A model generated the notes under the pieces. The model was not told the DNA's origin. It made no database searches and saw only the letters and a program-made list of their open reading frames with translations. A program made the position numbers and the translations under genes. A stretch of DNA of 64,000 nt from Lachnospiraceae bacterium NK4A144 (GTDB lineage Bacteria > Bacillota > Clostridia > Lachnospirales > Lachnospiraceae), in assembly GCA_000424365.1 (NCBI GenBank), contig AUJT01000003.1, positions 124,001 through 188,000 on the forward strand. The letters run 5' to 3'. Below, piece by piece: positions 1 to 9,296 of this stretch; the first letter of the stretch is position 1, and each line of letters begins with the position of its first letter.

Positions 1-738
1 ACCGCAGGATACGAACTGATTTACAAAGTATTTCTCACGGTGAAGTATCTTTATATCCTTAACTGCTCCAAGTGCCTGATTTATTGCCTGATGCATCTTT
101 CCGTCATATTTCTGATTCATCTGACCATAAGAATGAACACGTTTCTTGGTCGCGATACGGAAAAGGCCCATACAGAGAACAAGGATACCGCCGACTATCA
201 CACACATAAGCGGATCGGAAATAATGAGATAAAGCATCAAAAGAACCGAAAGAAGTCCCTCACTTGAAACATTGAGGACTGACAGGATCAGCTGAAAGAG
301 TCTGTCTGTATCCAGCATGATATTTCGGATCATATCGGACGTGTTATGGTCCAGGTGATAGGTGTACTCTTTCTTCAGGTAGCAGTCTATAAGGCGTCCT
401 GCAACCTTTAACTGATTTTTATAGATGTATGAATACTGAAAATAGTACATGGCTGATAAAAAGATATTTTTTATCAGATACAAAAATATGATCACAAATA
501 CCAGAAACACAAAAAAATCCGTGATGTTCTTCATACCGAGCATCACGTATACAGCGTTTACGATTCCGGGCTTCTCTACCACATCAGGAGTTGATATCAG
601 CTGTATAAGCGGCATTATCAGGGAAACTCCTACAAGTTCAAGAGCTGCACCTATGAAAATAGCAACGAGAAGCAGTGCCATCTGACGCTTCTGTTTTCTG
701 TTAAAAATATAATTTAATTTTCCGAGTATATCCTGCAT
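1..738 (-). CDS. ABC transporter membrane domain, 3' part outside window
   Basis: Only the first 246 codons are present and the frame stays open through base 1. The protein begins MQDILGKLNY and shows hydrophobic segments near residues 18-48, 74-96 and 155-190, the pattern of the membrane domain of an exporter-type ABC protein. The nucleotide-binding domain would lie beyond the window, so no Walker motif is visible. It starts at ATG 738, 18 bp after the stop of a glycosyltransferase gene, and is the last visible gene of that operon. A PglK/MsbA-like flippase for a lipid-linked saccharide is the likely role; the substrate is inferred from context only. Confidence 0.7.
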   Translation of the reverse strand, partial: MQDILGKLNYIFNRKQKRQMALLLVAIFIGAALELVGVSLIMPLIQLISTPDVVEKPGIVNAVYVMLGMKNITDFFVFLVFVIIFLYLIKNIFLSAMYYFQYSYIYKNQLKVAGRLIDCYLKKEYTYHLDHNTSDMIRNIMLDTDRLFQLILSVLNVSSEGLLSVLLMLYLIISDPLMCVIVGGILVLCMGLFRIATKKRVHSYGQMNQKYDGKMHQAINQALGAVKDIKILHREKYFVNQFVSCG

Positions 739-755
739 TAATTGCTATTTTCCTT

Positions 756-1868
756 TCATCTATAGAACGCTGAATATATCATGTTCATGATCTTCTTACG
801 GTTCATTCCCGGGTAAAAATACCGCTCAAGAGCGCCTTTTCTAACTTTACCGTTTTTAACCGGTCTGGAAATATCATAAAGAAATATCCTGTGTCCGGCT
901 GTCCTGTACAGGATATTTGCATCTATAGGTCTGAGATCAAGTCCGTAACTGTCAACTTTTTCATATGGAAGTGTATCCACGGAATAAAAGAATTTATCCT
1001 GCGTATTTCCGCCTATAGCGCCGTCTCTCATTTTTAATCCGTAAAGATCTGACGGATGAGGCAGATCCATATTTTCGAAAAAAGCATCATATCGTGCTCT
1101 TGACTGCTCTACGGTAGAAAAAATATATTCTCCCCTGTGTACTGCCCTCATCGGGACCTGCAGATCCGTAACGGATGCCGAAGCGTGCTCACCTGCATCT
1201 GCAAAATTCGTGGTCTCTGAAACTCTTGGGTATAAAAAATACCGGTCAGTATCAACAAGGTAACGTATTGCATACTTAAGCCATGAACTGTCACCCCATT
1301 CGGCAACATTTGACGGCATGCCTGCATCATGAAGGTCTTCCCCGTCATGAGCTTCCTGCCATTCACGAAATCCGTCCCACTGCGAAGCTGTCCATGCCTG
1401 TCCCCAGCTGGACGCAAACTGGAAATACCAGTTGTCATATCCATCATCGACTGCTTCAAAAGGCAGACGCGCGAACACATTAAACCTGTGATTATAAAGA
1501 GAAACGCCTCCCACACGCGGATCCGAAACTGTATGAGAAAGTGCCTTTGATGCAAAATTATAAAAGTCCGGCGAAACATACAGATCATCTTCAAGCATGA
1601 TAATACTGCCATACTCATCTGCATAATTTCCGCAAGTCAGTATATGTCTCTTAAGGCCCATCCGTTCCTTACGTACAATGACCTTTTTTTCTCCATGCTT
1701 CCAGATAAATTTCTCTGCGGTCTTTTCAACCTCTGTCTTTCCACTGCGGTCCAGACTTATGATCAGAGTAATATCATCTTCAGCGTACTCCGCTGCAGCG
1801 ATGCTTCCAAGCAGACGTTTTAATGAATCTGCCCGATCGTATCCGATAACGACTATAGCTGGTTTCAT
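756..1868 (-). CDS. Glycosyltransferase (GT-A, GNT-I-like)
   Basis: A 370-residue cytoplasmic protein with a GT-A N-terminus: a nucleotide-binding start near residues 5-20 (VVIGYDRADSLKRLL) and an acidic metal-binding motif EDD at residues 93-95. The layout resembles bacterial sugar transferases related to N-acetylglucosaminyltransferase I rather than classical GT2 enzymes. Its ATG overlaps the stop of the acetyltransferase gene before it, so the two are translationally coupled. Donor and acceptor sugars cannot be read from the sequence. The operon suggests assembly of a surface polysaccharide. Confidence 0.75.
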   Translation of the reverse strand: MKPAIVVIGYDRADSLKRLLGSIAAAEYAEDDITLIISLDRSGKTEVEKTAEKFIWKHGEKKVIVRKERMGLKRHILTCGNYADEYGSIIMLEDDLYVSPDFYNFASKALSHTVSDPRVGGVSLYNHRFNVFARLPFEAVDDGYDNWYFQFASSWGQAWTASQWDGFREWQEAHDGEDLHDAGMPSNVAEWGDSSWLKYAIRYLVDTDRYFLYPRVSETTNFADAGEHASASVTDLQVPMRAVHRGEYIFSTVEQSRARYDAFFENMDLPHPSDLYGLKMRDGAIGGNTQDKFFYSVDTLPYEKVDSYGLDLRPIDANILYRTAGHRIFLYDISRPVKNGKVRKGALERYFYPGMNRKKIMNMIYSAFYR

Positions 1869-2551
1869 CTTTCACCTTTCCGTATAAACCTGTCTATATC
1901 AGAAAAATCTTCTATATGCTTTTCTATCCATGCGGTTTCTTTTTCCCACCATGGATCTGATAAAAGCGCCTGTATTTTTTCATCCGGGAAACGATAACGG
2001 ATCACTCTTGCCGGTACTCCTGCGGAAATACTGTATGGCGGCAGCTCTCCGGTCACGACAGCTCCGCTTCCGACAACCGCGCCATCCCCGATGACTGCGC
2101 CATCCAGGATCTTTACATCATTTCCTATCCATACATCACTTCCGATGAAAATACCTTTTGTCACGCTTTCCCAGTTCTTTTGGTTGACATAACTGTACCC
2201 AAAAACCTTCTCCGGGTCATTAAATGCCGGATGCATGGCCACATGTTCTAACGGATGGTCTCCGATCTCGGTCATGACTCTGGTCCCTATCGACGTATAT
2301 CTGCCGATCACAGTATGAGAAAAATCCCCTTCACGGTTTACATAAGTTCCATATCCTATCTTTCCATCCGTGAACGATGTCCTTTTTCCAAGATAATTTT
2401 TTCCCTCAAGCACAGTATTGCGGACGTACACTCCCGGACAGAGTATACTTCCGCTCTTTATTTCCAATATGCACTTTCTGATCGGATATATAAATGTCCT
2501 GTAAAGCCCGGACAGAATCCACATGATATGTCTCTTAACAAACATATTCAA
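1865..2551 (-). CDS. CatB-like hexapeptide O-acetyltransferase
   Basis: A 228-residue acyltransferase with a left-handed beta-helix. Hexapeptide repeats run from about residue 35 and again over residues 130-180 (IGSDVWIGNDV, GAVIGDGAVVGSGAVV). The loop with GDHPLEHVAMHPAF holds the histidines expected for the catalytic site of the CatB/xenobiotic acetyltransferase group. In a glycosyltransferase operon it most likely transfers acetyl from acetyl-CoA to a hydroxyl of a surface sugar; antibiotic acetylation is less likely in this context. It overlaps both neighbours by 4 bp. Confidence 0.8.
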   Translation of the reverse strand: MNMFVKRHIMWILSGLYRTFIYPIRKCILEIKSGSILCPGVYVRNTVLEGKNYLGKRTSFTDGKIGYGTYVNREGDFSHTVIGRYTSIGTRVMTEIGDHPLEHVAMHPAFNDPEKVFGYSYVNQKNWESVTKGIFIGSDVWIGNDVKILDGAVIGDGAVVGSGAVVTGELPPYSISAGVPARVIRYRFPDEKIQALLSDPWWEKETAWIEKHIEDFSDIDRFIRKGER

Positions 2552-3351
2552 ACCTTCTTCTGACCCCTGACAGTCCTCTGCACTTTTCTGATCACATATT
2601 TAAGCCAGCCCGGAAAATGATCCATTCCGAACTGCTTTAAGTCGATCCACCACATCTTTCGCTTAAGCTCATCATCGGTCGGCTGCGGTATCCCGTGAGT
2701 TCTTCTGATATGAATGCTTTCGATAAACGTGTCCTTAAGCCGCACGCTTGATGTTCCGGTCTTACTAACTCTTCCGACCAATACTCCACTGTCACTGAAC
2801 TTCTTTTTTTCGTCATTCAATGTCAGCAAAAAATTGTAATCCGCGCCTATCGGATATTTAAGATCAAAGGGGTGGCGGATCAGTTCTTCTCTGCGCACAA
2901 ATACACTCTGATGAGAAAACGGCATGCGTTCTTCGATAAGTTCCGGGCATTTCCTAAAGTAATGGAGTTCACCAAATTCTTCCTCTGCCATGTCGCCATA
3001 TATCAGATCGGTTCCACTCCAGTCCCTGTTCTTAAATACTTTTTCCAAAACATCATTTGAAAAAAATTCATCACCGGCGTTCATGAAATTTATCCATTCA
3101 CCACAGGCCTCTGCTACACCGGCATTCATTCCGTCATAAATGCCCTTGTCTCTTGCTGTGATCAGACGGAATTTTATTCCCTTTTCAACAAAGGCTTTCT
3201 CATAGGAACGGGCTATCGACACCGTATCATCCGACGATCCGCCATCCTTGATGATATATTCAAAATCGTGATATGTCTGCCCTAAAACGGACTCAATGGT
3301 GCCACGTATAGAATCGCGCTCATTATAACATATGGTTATTACAGATATCAT
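2548..3351 (-). CDS. Family 2 glycosyltransferase
   Basis: A 267-residue GT2 enzyme. The N-terminus ISVITICYNERDSIRGTIES and the motif DGGSSDDTV near residues 36-44 mark the nucleotide-sugar site; NAGDE at residues 91-95 takes the place of the metal-binding DxD. It ends in a basic tail. It overlaps the genes on both sides by 4 bp in a tightly coupled run of saccharide genes. The transferred sugar is not predictable. Confidence 0.85.
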   Translation of the reverse strand: MISVITICYNERDSIRGTIESVLGQTYHDFEYIIKDGGSSDDTVSIARSYEKAFVEKGIKFRLITARDKGIYDGMNAGVAEACGEWINFMNAGDEFFSNDVLEKVFKNRDWSGTDLIYGDMAEEEFGELHYFRKCPELIEERMPFSHQSVFVRREELIRHPFDLKYPIGADYNFLLTLNDEKKKFSDSGVLVGRVSKTGTSSVRLKDTFIESIHIRRTHGIPQPTDDELKRKMWWIDLKQFGMDHFPGWLKYVIRKVQRTVRGQKKV

Positions 3352-4442
3352 CTGTTCAGTACCTCATAAAGCTTTGCTACGATGGGCTCCCACCTGAAAT
3401 CATGCCATGCGTAATCTGCGATCTCACGTGCACGTGAATCCCAGTCCGCGCTTGAATTCATGAGGCGCACAAATGAACCTGAAAGTGCCGGTATGTCATC
3501 CGGCGGCACGATAAATCCAAATTTTCCATCGTTATATATATCCCTACCTGCCGGAACTCCGGTAGTAGTTATCAGGAAATCTCCATTTGCTGCAGCCTCA
3601 AGCAGAACTATTCCAAAGCTCTCACTTCTGGACGGAAGCACAAATATCTTTGCCCTCCTGTATATTTCCGCAAGTTTTTCCTTGTCTCTGATCTCGCCTG
3701 TGAAATGTATCCTGTCCTTCAGATCTTCATGACGGCTCATGAAATCACGGATAAATGGCTTGAAATCCTGCGCAATAGGTCCGACAAGTTCAAGTTTCCA
3801 GTCATTTCCGGCTGCTGCCCCTGCAAAGGCACGGAGAAGCGTATCGGTTGCCTTGGCATAGGTTCCGAGAGCGCCGACAGTAAGAATGATATTTTCTTTA
3901 TTAAAATTCCGGGCAGGCTCCGCTGCATAAAATCCGTTTGGAATATACAAAACTTTCCTGCCATACTTTATCTTAAGCTTTTGAGAAAGGACCGTGGTTT
4001 CTACAGATATCACATCTGCGAGCCACATAGTCAGCCGCTTTATAAGACCTACAGGATTTTTCATAAATAGTCTTTTATAACCCTTAAGGTCCATATCAAG
4101 CTTCAGATATCCCTTTCCTGAAGGCTTTTTTCTGAGTTTATAAATAAGCAGATACAAAAATGAAGACAGATTAAGATGATATACATTTAATACGTCTATT
4201 TTTTCTGCATTTTTCCATACATATTTCATTCCGGCGATCATCGGTGATACCGGATGCTTTTTTAAGAATTGAAGTTTAAGACCCTTAACTTCATTTCGTA
4301 TATAAGGGTAATCTTCCTCATTTCGTGCAGATACCACTATACTTTCAACGCCATGATCCCGATGAAGAATATATGGTATCATTCCTACATCTTTCAGCAG
4401 GTGAACATTTTCAAGTCTGGTAAAGAGAGTGACAAAAACCAT
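3348..4442 (-). CDS. Family 4 glycosyltransferase
   Basis: A 364-residue GT-B enzyme. The C-terminal domain contains the retaining-GT4 signature ESFGIVLLE (residues 274-282, E-x7-E), and a glycine-rich turn near 190 opens the second Rossmann fold. It is the first gene of the minus-strand surface-saccharide operon. ATG 4442 follows an AAAGGAAG ribosome site. Its start lies only 35 bp from that of a divergent glycosyltransferase, and both directions can use the same ATTATAAT core as a -10 region. Confidence 0.85.
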   Translation of the reverse strand: MVFVTLFTRLENVHLLKDVGMIPYILHRDHGVESIVVSARNEEDYPYIRNEVKGLKLQFLKKHPVSPMIAGMKYVWKNAEKIDVLNVYHLNLSSFLYLLIYKLRKKPSGKGYLKLDMDLKGYKRLFMKNPVGLIKRLTMWLADVISVETTVLSQKLKIKYGRKVLYIPNGFYAAEPARNFNKENIILTVGALGTYAKATDTLLRAFAGAAAGNDWKLELVGPIAQDFKPFIRDFMSRHEDLKDRIHFTGEIRDKEKLAEIYRRAKIFVLPSRSESFGIVLLEAAANGDFLITTTGVPAGRDIYNDGKFGFIVPPDDIPALSGSFVRLMNSSADWDSRAREIADYAWHDFRWEPIVAKLYEVLNR

Positions 4443-4470
4443 TGCCGCGCTTCCTTTCGGATATTATAAT
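4442..4470 (+). promoter_or_regulatory. Promoter of the 4478 glycosyltransferase, overlapping divergent promoter
   Basis: A -35-like TTGCCG (4442-4447) and a consensus -10 TATAAT (4465-4470) are separated by exactly 17 bp. The -10 box ends 7 nt before the A of ATG 4478, so transcription should begin at the start codon. The core ATTATAAT also gives TATAAT on the other strand (4463-4468) for the divergent GT4 gene, though no strong -35 is visible there. Confidence 0.6.
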
Positions 4471-4477
4471 TAACCTC

Positions 4478-5341
4478 ATGAATACTGCACTTATCGTACT
4501 TAACTATAATGATGCGGACCGTACAGCATCTCTTGTAAAAAAGATTTCCGGCTACCGCTCACTTTCTCATATTATCGTAGTAGACAACTGTTCTACAGAT
4601 GATTCATTTGAAAAATTGCTGCCGCTCATCGACAACAAGATCGATGTTATCCGTACTGAATCCAATAACGGATATGCTTCCGGCAATAATGCAGGTGTGC
4701 TTTTTGCTCTAAAGCATTATGCACCTGAATATCTGTATATTGCAAATCCCGATGTCTTCTTTGACGATGAGACCGCACTTGCCATGATAAACGCGCTTAA
4801 CAGCAATCCGTCTTACGGTGTTTCTGCGCCGCTCGTACGTCAGGGCACAAATGTATGGAATCTTCCCGGATTTGCAGGAATCCTTGAGAGCCTTTTCCTT
4901 GTATGGTTCACACTTGATAAAAAGCGTATCAGAAGAAATATTCTTAACGACGCTCGTTCCATCGTTCCGGTGGATGTAGTTGAAGGCTCATTTCTCGCTA
5001 TAAAAGCAGATGCATGGAAAAAGGCACGTGGCTTTGATAACAGGACTTTTCTCTATGCGGAAGAGATCATTTTCTCCCGCCGTCTGAGAAATGTCGGCTT
5101 TAATGAGTGCGTTCTTAAAGATTATCGCTACGATCATCTTCATTCTGCAAGCATCAAAAAGGCTCATAGATCAAGAAAAGCTGCTGCATTCCATTATTTC
5201 CGCGACAGTTTCAGGATATATAACCGTCACTACCTGCATACAAATCCGATTCAGAACGTTATCTTTGATATCTGCTGGGGACTCGGATATATCGAGAGAT
5301 ATCTTTATGACAATATCTGCTCATTCAAGTCCCGCCAGTGA
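4478..5341 (+). CDS. Family 2 glycosyltransferase (possibly leaderless)
   Basis: A 287-residue GT2 enzyme resembling rhamnosyltransferases. It has ALIVLNYNDADRT at the N-terminus, VVDNCSTDDSFE, then ANPDVFF as the metal-binding site, and ends with a conserved EEIIFSRRLR segment typical of this group. I chose ATG 4478 over the in-frame TTG at 4442, because the TTG lies in the -35 box of the probable promoter. No ribosome-binding site precedes ATG 4478. Its 3' end overlaps the convergent GT4 gene by 21 bp. Confidence 0.8.
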   Translation: MNTALIVLNYNDADRTASLVKKISGYRSLSHIIVVDNCSTDDSFEKLLPLIDNKIDVIRTESNNGYASGNNAGVLFALKHYAPEYLYIANPDVFFDDETALAMINALNSNPSYGVSAPLVRQGTNVWNLPGFAGILESLFLVWFTLDKKRIRRNILNDARSIVPVDVVEGSFLAIKADAWKKARGFDNRTFLYAEEIIFSRRLRNVGFNECVLKDYRYDHLHSASIKKAHRSRKAAAFHYFRDSFRIYNRHYLHTNPIQNVIFDICWGLGYIERYLYDNICSFKSRQ

Positions 5342-6427
5342 AGAAATGGTATCAACCATATGCTCCCAGCTGAATCTGTCGGAATCTTTATTTATATTTT
5401 CTTCAAAATCAACCTGATCCCTTAGTTCAAAGAATCTGCTTATGGCAGAGGACAGAGCTTTGGGATCATTTGGTTTACATAAAACCCCGGTCTCTCCATC
5501 TGTAACTACCTCGGGAAGACCACCTACTTCAGTAGCTATCACCGGTTTTCTAAAGCCAAATGCTATCTGAGCGATACCACTCTGAGTCGCATCGATATAC
5601 GGAAGCACTACAGCGTCCGCACTTTCAAAGTAGTTCTGAACTTCATGATCCGGTATGTATCCGTCATGAATTTCCGTTCTTTCAGTTATTCCACATTCAC
5701 GGATCTCATTTAAATATTCTTCTTTATGACCACCGAAATCTCCTACTATCATCAGTCTGACTCCGGGACATTCAGCCATTGCACGTATCAGTATATGAAG
5801 TCCCTTATACGGGCGCACAAACCCAAAGAAAAGCAGTGTTTTCTCATGAGGTGCTGCTTCCGCAAGCGGTCTCATCTGAAATGCATTATAGGTCGGATGC
5901 ATGTTAACTCTGTATGATGCATCTTTTAATATAGTCTTTAATTCATCTGCTTCTTTTGATGAATGAAGGATGAAATGATCACCCTTTCTGAGCGTCATCC
6001 TGGTAAGCAGGCGATCCATCGGAAATCTCTCATGCGGAAAAACATTGTGACAGGTAAACAGAATTTTTGCCTTTAACACACTGCAAAGGATCATATAACA
6101 TGGTGCAAAATACGGATGCCACCACTCTATTATCACAAGATCCGGTTTCCAGCGGTTGATATTACGGGCAACTGAGATAATGTTAAACGGATTTGCGGTA
6201 TTGATCAGATACTCTGTTCCATCTATCTTAAAGCTGTCATCCTCATAATTACGCTGTTCCTTCTTAAAAAGGATCTTCGGATACTGCATAGAATACGAAA
6301 CAGTCCGGACCTTGAAGCGTTCTGACAGGGCCCGGACGAGAAGTCCTGTATAATGGGAGATACCTCCCTTAAATGGATATACAGGACCTATTACTGCAAT
6401 TTTTTTACGCGTCTTTACTTTCGTCAT
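5321..6427 (-). CDS. Family 4 glycosyltransferase
   Basis: A 368-residue GT-B enzyme. The N-terminus AVIGPVYPFKGGISHYT is the glycine-rich donor-side loop of GT4 enzymes; the C-terminal part has FVRPYKGLHILIRAM and the EVGGLPEVV segment near the nucleotide site. It follows a GT2 gene with a 23-bp overlap, and AGGA 5 nt before its ATG supports the start. It probably adds a sugar to the same surface glycan or glycolipid as its neighbours. Confidence 0.85.
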   Translation of the reverse strand: MTKVKTRKKIAVIGPVYPFKGGISHYTGLLVRALSERFKVRTVSYSMQYPKILFKKEQRNYEDDSFKIDGTEYLINTANPFNIISVARNINRWKPDLVIIEWWHPYFAPCYMILCSVLKAKILFTCHNVFPHERFPMDRLLTRMTLRKGDHFILHSSKEADELKTILKDASYRVNMHPTYNAFQMRPLAEAAPHEKTLLFFGFVRPYKGLHILIRAMAECPGVRLMIVGDFGGHKEEYLNEIRECGITERTEIHDGYIPDHEVQNYFESADAVVLPYIDATQSGIAQIAFGFRKPVIATEVGGLPEVVTDGETGVLCKPNDPKALSSAISRFFELRDQVDFEENINKDSDRFSWEHMVDTISSLAGLE

Positions 6428-7373
6428 TCATATCCTCGCCGACTTCCATTCTCCGTATCCTGTACTGGATATCTTCCATGATCTTACGGTTGGCTGCCAT
6501 GAGATCAGCCTGAAGTCCCATCATAAATGTAGTAAATCCAAGCATCATAAGTGTACTTGCAAATACGAGGGACTGGATATGTCCATTACCTGTTCCGTTG
6601 ATAAAGAATAAAATGAAACGGATTCCAAGTACCAGACCTGCGATAAATGGTATCATTCCGACAACCGTGAAAAATACCAGCGGTCTGTACATCATATACG
6701 CACGGATTATGGTCAGCATGGATTTCTTGATATATCCTCCCATGCTGCTGAAAAGTCTTGATTTTCTAAGCTCAGCATTGGTACGGATCGGCACGCTGGT
6801 GATCGCCATCCTGTTTCTGCCTGCCTGAACTATAGTTTCCAGTGTATATGTATAGTTATTTATAACATTCAAATGCATTGCTGCATCTCTGGAAAAGGCT
6901 CTGAATCCGCTGGGTGCATCCGGAATATCCGTCGCGGATGCCTGGCGAACTACAAAAGAACCAAGATGCTGCAGTTTCTTCTTTAACGGTGAAAAGCCCG
7001 GTGTGTCATCAATCGGACGCTCACCGATCACGATCTCTGCCTTTCCATCAAGTATCGGACGTACCAGCTTCTCAATATCTTCGCCGCAATACTGATTATC
7101 TGCATCAGTATTTACAATGATATCCGCGCCATTCCTAAGGCATGCATCGAGTCCTGCGATAAATCCTCTCGCAAGACCCTTGTTATTTGCGAAACTAACA
7201 ACGTAATTCACGCCCCATTCCTTTGCGACACGAACGGTATCATCACTGCTTCCATCATTGATGATCAGATATTCAATTTCATCTATTCCATCTATGTGCT
7301 TCGGAAGATCGTCAAGCGCTACCGTAAGTGTTTTTGCTTCATTGAGACACGGAATCTGGATGATCAGTTTCAT
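6405..7373 (-). CDS. Membrane-anchored family 2 glycosyltransferase (DPM1/GtrB-like)
   Basis: A 322-residue protein: a GT2 catalytic domain with INDGSSDDT (residues 38-46) and NTDADNQ (D90, D92), then two C-terminal membrane segments near 230-255 and 270-292 and a short charged tail. This arrangement is known from polyprenyl-phosphate sugar transferases that charge undecaprenyl phosphate with hexose. It lies at the end of the housekeeping operon, 52 bp after the U32 gene, and overlaps the following GT4 gene. ATG 7373 is preceded by AAAGGA. Confidence 0.85.
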   Translation of the reverse strand: MKLIIQIPCLNEAKTLTVALDDLPKHIDGIDEIEYLIINDGSSDDTVRVAKEWGVNYVVSFANNKGLARGFIAGLDACLRNGADIIVNTDADNQYCGEDIEKLVRPILDGKAEIVIGERPIDDTPGFSPLKKKLQHLGSFVVRQASATDIPDAPSGFRAFSRDAAMHLNVINNYTYTLETIVQAGRNRMAITSVPIRTNAELRKSRLFSSMGGYIKKSMLTIIRAYMMYRPLVFFTVVGMIPFIAGLVLGIRFILFFINGTGNGHIQSLVFASTLMMLGFTTFMMGLQADLMAANRKIMEDIQYRIRRMEVGEDMNDESKDA

Positions 7374-7425
7374 AATATCCTTTCACAGACGCTTATCGCG
7401 TCAATTCAGTATTTTCGATATATCC

Positions 7426-8661
7426 TTACTCTTTTCTGCGGAGAATATCCAGTGCAGAAGGTGTTCCCGAAAGTTTGATATGAAGAAGCTGCTTCGGATG
7501 AGGCGCAGATTCCTGCGGTCCGTTTTCCGGATCTGTGATCGAAAGAACCTTTACGATCTCGTTTGTAAAGTCCGGCTTCATGATCTCGATCTCATCGCCT
7601 ACGGAGAATTTATTCTTCTGATGGATAACAGCTTCTCCATCGGAAGTAACTGCTTCTACCTGTCCGAGATAAGTATACTCCTGGACATAAGTATTGCTGT
7701 CATAAATCTGTGATTCTGCTCCGGGTTTACCAAAATAGAAACCTGTGGAGAAATTACGCATTGTGCACTTTCTGATCTCATCATGATACCACTGCATATT
7801 TGCCTGATATTTCTCCGGAGATTCAAAATAATCATCGATAGCACGGCGATATGTTCTGGCTGTAGTCGCAACATAAAGTGCTGTCTTCATACGACCCTCG
7901 ATCTTAAAGCTGTCGATACCAGCCTCAACGAGTTCCGGAATATGCTCTATCATGCACAGATCCTTTGAATTAAAGATGTATGTTCCTCTCTCATTTTCCT
8001 CGATCGGCATGTACTGTCCGGGTCTGGTCTGCTCTGCAACAGCATACTGCCAGCGGCACGGGTGAGTACATTCTCCATGATTGGCATCACGGCCGGTGAA
8101 ATAGTTTGAAAGAAGGCATCTTCCTGAATAGGATATGCACATCGCACCATGTATAAAAGATTCGATTTCAAGGTCATCCGGGATATGATCACGGATTTCA
8201 CGGATCTCTTTCAATGAAAGCTCTCTGGCTGTAACGATACGTGTCGCACCCATTCTGTGCCAGAAAAGAGCAGTCTGATAATTAGTATTATTTGCCTGTG
8301 TACTGATATGTATCTCTACATTCGGACAGTTCTCTTTTGCAAGAGTGAACATACCGGGATCCGCTACCAGCACTGCATCCGGGCGCACTTCATTAAGCTC
8401 GCGGAAATATTTTTCAGCTTCCTCAAGGTCGGAATTATGGGCAAAAATATTGGCGGTCACATATACCTTTACTCCGTGTTCATGAGCAAAAGCGATCCCG
8501 TCCCTCATCTCATCAAGTGTGAAATTTCTTGCATTGGCTCTGAGGCCCATGACCTCTCCTCCGATGTATATTGCATCTGCGCCAAAGTTTACCGCTGTTT
8601 TAAGTTCTTCCGGACCCTTTGCCGGTATGAGTAATTCAGGTTTTCTTCTCTTCATATTCAT
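7426..8661 (-). CDS. U32 family protein, probable tRNA wobble-uridine hydroxylation enzyme (TrhP-type)
   Basis: A 411-residue U32 protein. The family signature ESFIHGAMCISYSGRC lies near residues 167-182, and four cysteines at about 175, 182, 198 and 202 match the iron-sulfur cluster ligands of U32 proteins. U32 members TrhP/YrrN-YrrO use prephenate to make 5-hydroxyuridine at tRNA position 34. The gene directly follows trmR (overlapping ATGA), whose product methylates that base, so a TrhP role is better supported than a peptidase role. A 23S rRNA hydroxylase (RlhA) is the alternative. Confidence 0.8.
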   Translation of the reverse strand: MNMKRRKPELLIPAKGPEELKTAVNFGADAIYIGGEVMGLRANARNFTLDEMRDGIAFAHEHGVKVYVTANIFAHNSDLEEAEKYFRELNEVRPDAVLVADPGMFTLAKENCPNVEIHISTQANNTNYQTALFWHRMGATRIVTARELSLKEIREIRDHIPDDLEIESFIHGAMCISYSGRCLLSNYFTGRDANHGECTHPCRWQYAVAEQTRPGQYMPIEENERGTYIFNSKDLCMIEHIPELVEAGIDSFKIEGRMKTALYVATTARTYRRAIDDYFESPEKYQANMQWYHDEIRKCTMRNFSTGFYFGKPGAESQIYDSNTYVQEYTYLGQVEAVTSDGEAVIHQKNKFSVGDEIEIMKPDFTNEIVKVLSITDPENGPQESAPHPKQLLHIKLSGTPSALDILRRKE

Positions 8662-9296
8662 TTCTTTACTGCTAATGTAACTCCATCTCCGGTTGGCAGG
8701 ATCACCGAGCTGAATTTATCGGAATGTCTGACCTCTGTCAAAAATTCCCTCATCCTCTTATGAATGGTCCGGTCGCGTCTCATTACTGCATAACGTGATT
8801 CTAAAATATCTCCGTCCTGCAGACAATTATCCGCCGCCATCAGCCCGCCATGGATCAGCAGTCTCTCTGTTTCTTGCAAATAATAGGGGTACTGCGCCTT
8901 TGCGGCATCTATAAAGATGAAATCATATCCCGGTTCAAGTGTTGGCAGAATATCCTCTGCGTTTCCTGTAAGAAGTGTGATCCTTTCTTCAAAACCGGCA
9001 CGTTTTATATTTTCACGTGCCACCGGAATCCTTTTTTCGTAATTTTCAATCGTAGTAATGTGGGCTTTTTCACCCGCTTCAGCTGACATCAAAATAGATG
9101 AAAATCCAACTGCTGCACCTATCTCCAGTATATTTACCGGATGAAAGGAATTGATCAGGAATTTAAGAAGTGCCTGCGTTTCCTTCCGAATGATCGGAAC
9201 CCTGTTTCTCAGAGCTTCTTCCTCAATACTATCCAAAATAGGAATATTTCCGGGATCAAGCGAATTAATAAATGAAGCTAATCTCTGCTGATCCAT
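8658..9296 (-). CDS. trmR: tRNA 5-hydroxyuridine methyltransferase TrmR (YrrM-like)
   Basis: A 212-residue class I SAM-dependent O-methyltransferase. The SAM loop ILEIGAAVGFSS lies near residues 55-66, and FIFIDAAKAQY is the metal/substrate motif of catechol-type O-methyltransferases. In Bacillus subtilis the homolog YrrM (TrmR) converts 5-hydroxyuridine-34 to 5-methoxyuridine, and the neighbours here repeat the yrrK-yrrL-yrrM-yrrN order. It overlaps the mltG-like stop (TGATG) and the U32 start (ATGA), so the two modification steps are translationally coupled. Confidence 0.8.
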   Translation of the reverse strand: MDQQRLASFINSLDPGNIPILDSIEEEALRNRVPIIRKETQALLKFLINSFHPVNILEIGAAVGFSSILMSAEAGEKAHITTIENYEKRIPVARENIKRAGFEERITLLTGNAEDILPTLEPGYDFIFIDAAKAQYPYYLQETERLLIHGGLMAADNCLQDGDILESRYAVMRRDRTIHKRMREFLTEVRHSDKFSSVILPTGDGVTLAVKK

